Assembly (NCBI GenBank): GCA_964247055.1
Contig: OZ176056.1
Coordinates: 2,232,001 to 2,296,000, forward strand
DNA length: 64,000 nucleotides
Direction of reading: 5' to 3'
Origin: Paragordius varius
Lineage: Eukaryota; Nematomorpha
Shown: positions 61,401 to 64,000 of the stretch, piece by piece
How positions within the stretch are numbered: the first letter of the stretch is position 1
How the letters are laid out: each line of letters opens with the position of its first letter
Translations under genes and position numbers: made by a program
Notes under the pieces: model-generated
Seen by the model: only the letters and a program-made list of their open reading frames with translations
Told to the model about the DNA's origin: nothing
Database searches by the model: none

Positions 61401-63401
61401 TAAGATTGCAACGTTTATAACAGAAAATGAATTATAATAAAACGTAAAAATATAAGAGACTTATATTTTATAAAAGATCGCTGTACTTTTTGAACATGAT
61501 TAATTTAAAATAGCTAGCTCATTGTTTAATATTTCAAAGTAGGAAAAGAAAATAGAAATGTATATTGGTAACACAATCCGTATTTAGAATTATAATTTAA
61601 TAATTTTTATAGGAAAAATCCAGATCTAAAAAAGTATGGTTATGATTTTAGAAAAATATTTGCCTTTATATTTTTACATTTTTGTGTATAACTTTAATAA
61701 ATAATCCTCTTTTATAAACAAATTTATTAAAAATTAATATTTTAAATATATGAAACTTGTTTTTATTTTAATTTTTTTATCAATAAATTTTATTTACCTT
61801 TTTTTATTTCCTAGGATCATAATGATTTAGTTGGCCCCGTTGCTAGTACTATGGCGCATGAATTAGGCCACAGTTTAGGGATGGACCATGATACTGAGAT
61901 TTGTGATTGCCCTGACCGCGTGTGCGTTATGACCCCGGCTTCTGGGTACCTTATTAATTTTTGAATTGAATTATGATGAAAAAAAGTTTTAAAGGTTAAA
62001 AAAACTTTGGGGGTAAATTGGAATTGATTTATTTTAACATGTATCAATCACATAACTTAATTTTATTTTTGAATTGAATTATAAAAAATTTGAATATAGG
62101 TGGTTTTCGAGGGTAAAAACTTGGGGTAAATATATTAGCATTTGATTTGATTTATTTTAACATGTATCTATCACAGTTGTATGTTTAAAAAGTTTACTTT
62201 ATTAAAATACGTATTATGTAATCACAGTTTAACAATATTATCTGGGTAAACTTATTAAGTTTATTTTTGAATAAATTATATTTGAAAGGTAAAAAAAACT
62301 TTGGGGGTGGTTTTTGAGGGAAAATATATTAGCATTGATTTGATTTCCACATGTATTAATCACATAACTTAATTTTATATTTGAATTGAATTATGAAAAA
62401 AAAATTTTTAGCGTAAATGTATTAGCATTTTATTTGATTCTAATATGTATCAATCACAGAACTTACATGTTAAAAACTTTAATTCTTAAAATAAACGTTA
62501 ATTAATCACAAATTCGACTTATAAATTGGTTCAATTATACATTTTTAAATATGTTTTATTTAATCACAGTTTTAACAAAATTACTTGGGTGAAATATAAA
62601 TTTTATTTTTGAATGAATTGAGTTATGATGAAAAAGTTTGAAAGGTAACAAAAAACTTTGGGGGGTGGTTTTTTGAGGGTAAATATATTAGCATTTGATT
62701 TGATTTTAACATGTATCAATCACAGAACCTAACATGTTTAAAAATTTATTTTCTAAAAATATGTTTTAATCAATGACAGATTATTTGACAAAATAACGTT
62801 TTTTGGCTTATGGTTCAATTATACATTTTAAATGTTTTATTTAATCACATTAACAAAATTTTTGTTTATTTTTATTTTTGTGGTTTTTGGATTTTTTAAG
62901 GGGTGAGAGTAGATATTTTTTGGGTTTTAGGGTTTGAATTAGTTTTGGTATCAATATATTTACTTCATTTCAATCAATATCACATTTTTTAGAAAGGAAC
63001 AATTTTAAATTAGTGTTGACCCATTTTATCAAATAACTATTAATAATTATTAAATTTTTTTATAAATGAATTTTTGGTCTTCCAACAATATACAAAATTT
63101 TCGAATTAGTATATAAAAAATTCTCTTAAATTCACTTTATAAAGATGCTAAAAAATATTTGTCTTTTATGTTTTGACTTTTTAATTATTATTATAGTATA
63201 TATTTGCCAAATTTATTATTCCAATTAAGGTCTTACCTTGCAACGAAATGGTCAGCATGTTCCCTACAATACCTGAGTTATAGCATAGCCCGTGGGATGG
63301 ATGCTTGTCTCATGAATAAACCAGACCGTGTTTATGATACACCAATGTGTGGAAACGGTTTCTTAGAACCTGGTGAGGAGTGTGATTGCGGACTTCCTGA
63401 G
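53902..63401 (+). CDS. ADAM-family metalloprotease-disintegrin, 3' part beyond the window
   Basis: Exons seen: 53902-54393, 55033-55130, 55378-55438, 57235-57338, 57934-58124, 58989-59134, 60328-60497, 61089-61173, 61815-61945, 63230-63401; 550 codons so far, all phases agreeing. Order: hydrophobic signal (LIFMLLCLAQIFLSHFF), propeptide with HCFYD and FLGSLVEHTYYIEP, a possible cysteine-switch PKNC, a furin-type site RKRPKR near residue 340, the metalloprotease domain (LVALVGLEVWTERDK, DNAQLLT), zinc site HELGHSLGMDHD near residue 464 with all ligands and Glu intact, Met-turn region CVMTPASG, then WSACSLQYLSYSIARG and the start of the disintegrin domain (CGNGFLEPGEECDCG). It should be an active membrane sheddase, nearest in motif to the ADAM9/12/19 group. 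About 28-30 residues expected between VNDNSQ and IFKQLNI are not found. The exon 10 donor (GAG|GTTTTT) is weak and lies in a tandem duplication. Confidence 0.92.
56383..56428. repeat. (TA)n microsatellite in ADAM intron 3
   Basis: About 22 TA pairs in a row, the longest pure dinucleotide run in the window. Confidence 0.9.
57397..57690. mobile_element. MITE with 20-base subrepeat ends, copy 4, ADAM intron 4
   Basis: The left end is 'taccatttacatttaaattc' with two units only; the right end is 'agggtgaatttgaattgttt' and a decayed unit, then 'taattggtaca'. It has the fewest units of the four copies. Confidence 0.65.
58204..58707. mobile_element. About 500-base inverted-repeat element in ADAM intron 5
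   Basis: The left end reads 'agtccctgaacacttcaaaa' then gttggtc; the right end reads 'ggaccaattcgaagtgttca' then aggacact, an inverted pair of about 30 bases with differences. 'ttggtccttaat' is shared inverted. It has no coding frame. Confidence 0.55.
61430..61695. mobile_element. TA-type MITE, 'attatacgg' family, ADAM intron 8
   Basis: Shared marks are 'aaaacgtaaaaatataa', 'tagctcattgttta', 'aaaaagtatggtta' and 'ctttatatttttacat'. It is older and more diverged than the copy at 20549. Confidence 0.5.
61975..62870. repeat. Degenerate tandem array in ADAM intron 9
   Basis: The core 'acatgtatcaatcaca' recurs near 62038, 62160, 62349, 62445 and 62710. 'aactttgggggt' occurs near 62002, 62296 and 62650, with 'tgaattgaattatga' between. 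Units are of uneven length (100-260 bases), so some have lost internal pieces. Confidence 0.75.
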
Positions 63402-64000
63402 GTTTTTTTTCAAATTTTGTCGGATATCGGTAAAAAATGAGTAAATTTTGTTTGAAAAATGTTTTTTTTAATAAAAGAAGTTGTTATTAACTAATTTAAA
63501 ATGTGTGTGGAAACGGTTTTTTAAAACCTAATGAGGAGTGGGATTGCGAACTTCCTGAGGTTTTTTGAAAAAAAATGAGTATTTTTGTCGGAAATTGGAA
63601 TAAAATGGGAAAATATTGTGAAAAAATCATTTTTTTAAAAAAAGAGAAGTTTTTGTTAATAACTAATTTAAAATGTGTGTGGAAACGGTTTCTTAGAATC
63701 TGGTGAGGAGTGTGATTGCGGACTTCCTGAGGTTTTTTTCTCGAAAAAATAATGAGTATTTTTGTCGGAAATTGGTAAAAAGGGAAAATATTGTTTTTTT
63801 TAGATTAATAAAAGTTTTTGTTAACTAATTTAATATGTATAAACTAAATTTTGTTGAAATCTGTAAAATTAAGGAAATTATGTTAGAAATTGGTAAATAA
63901 TTGATTTTTTAAAGTATAATGAAAATTTTATTATAAAAAATTTTTTTTAAAAAAATGAGAAGTTTTTGTAACTAATTTAAAATTTGTGGAAACGGTTTCT
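63340..64000 (+). repeat. Tandem duplication of the 3' end of ADAM exon 10 with its donor
   Basis: The last 60 bases of exon 10 (from 'tgtgtggaaacggtttct' through 'gacttcctgag' and the following gtttttt donor) recur at 63500-63562 and 63672-63733, and a fourth copy begins at 63979 and is cut by the window edge. The first extra copy has codon-changing differences. The second keeps CGNGFLESGEECDCGLPE with one residue changed. Neither has an AG acceptor next to it, so they look like intronic by-products of duplication, not added exons. Confidence 0.9.

Noticed and set aside
63500-63733. Extra copies of the ADAM disintegrin start considered as added exons
   Set aside because: No AG acceptor precedes them and including them would repeat a partial domain; better explained as intronic duplication.
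1-64000. tRNA and rRNA genes
   Set aside because: No stretch with a recognisable cloverleaf, A/B box pair or rRNA core sequence was seen on reading.

Overview
This is a very A+T-rich animal nuclear sequence. The genes are split by GT-AG introns and separated by thousands of bases of decayed DNA transposons, miniature inverted-repeat elements (MITEs) and tandem repeats. The gene content (an ADAM metalloprotease, a FERM-FA protein of the EPB41L5/yurt type, a GLMP-like lysosomal membrane protein, an immunoglobulin-like protein) says metazoan. The combination of strong A+T bias, small hAT and Tc1/mariner elements, and three introns of 22-23 bases suggests a fast-evolving invertebrate. I cannot name the phylum from this sequence alone.

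Layout: 1-2.9 kb has no gene; it holds a degenerate tandem array and a hAT-type MITE. 2.96-9.89 kb, minus strand: an Ig-like secreted or surface protein in about ten exons, every intron in phase 1. 10.3-14.4 kb: nested hAT remains. 14.55-19.99 kb, plus: GLMP-like gene (9 exons, 487 codons), starting with three introns of only 22, 23 and 23 bases and ending after a 2.5 kb intron made of tandem repeats. 21.5-30.0 kb, minus: ornithine aminotransferase (8 exons, 448 codons), complete. 30.2-31.8 kb: a row of TTAA-flanked MITEs. 32.1-35.1 kb: a hAT element with a TTAA MITE inside it. 37.8-47.9 kb, plus: EPB41L5/yurt-like gene (12 exons, 1070 codons), complete. 47.9-53.9 kb: intergenic. 53.9 kb to the window end, plus: an ADAM metalloprotease, cut by the window edge at the start of its disintegrin domain.

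The five genes do not form a pathway: mitochondrial amino-acid metabolism (OAT), lysosome membrane (GLMP), cortical cytoskeleton and polarity (EPB41L5-like), cell-surface shedding (ADAM) and extracellular recognition (Ig-like). What unites the window is how introns have grown. In OAT intron 5 and after ADAM exon 10, the repeat unit contains the 3' end of the neighbouring exon plus its splice donor, copied about eleven and three times. GLMP intron 8 and ADAM intron 9 are tandem arrays without an exon piece. The same small MITE families recur in introns of several genes.
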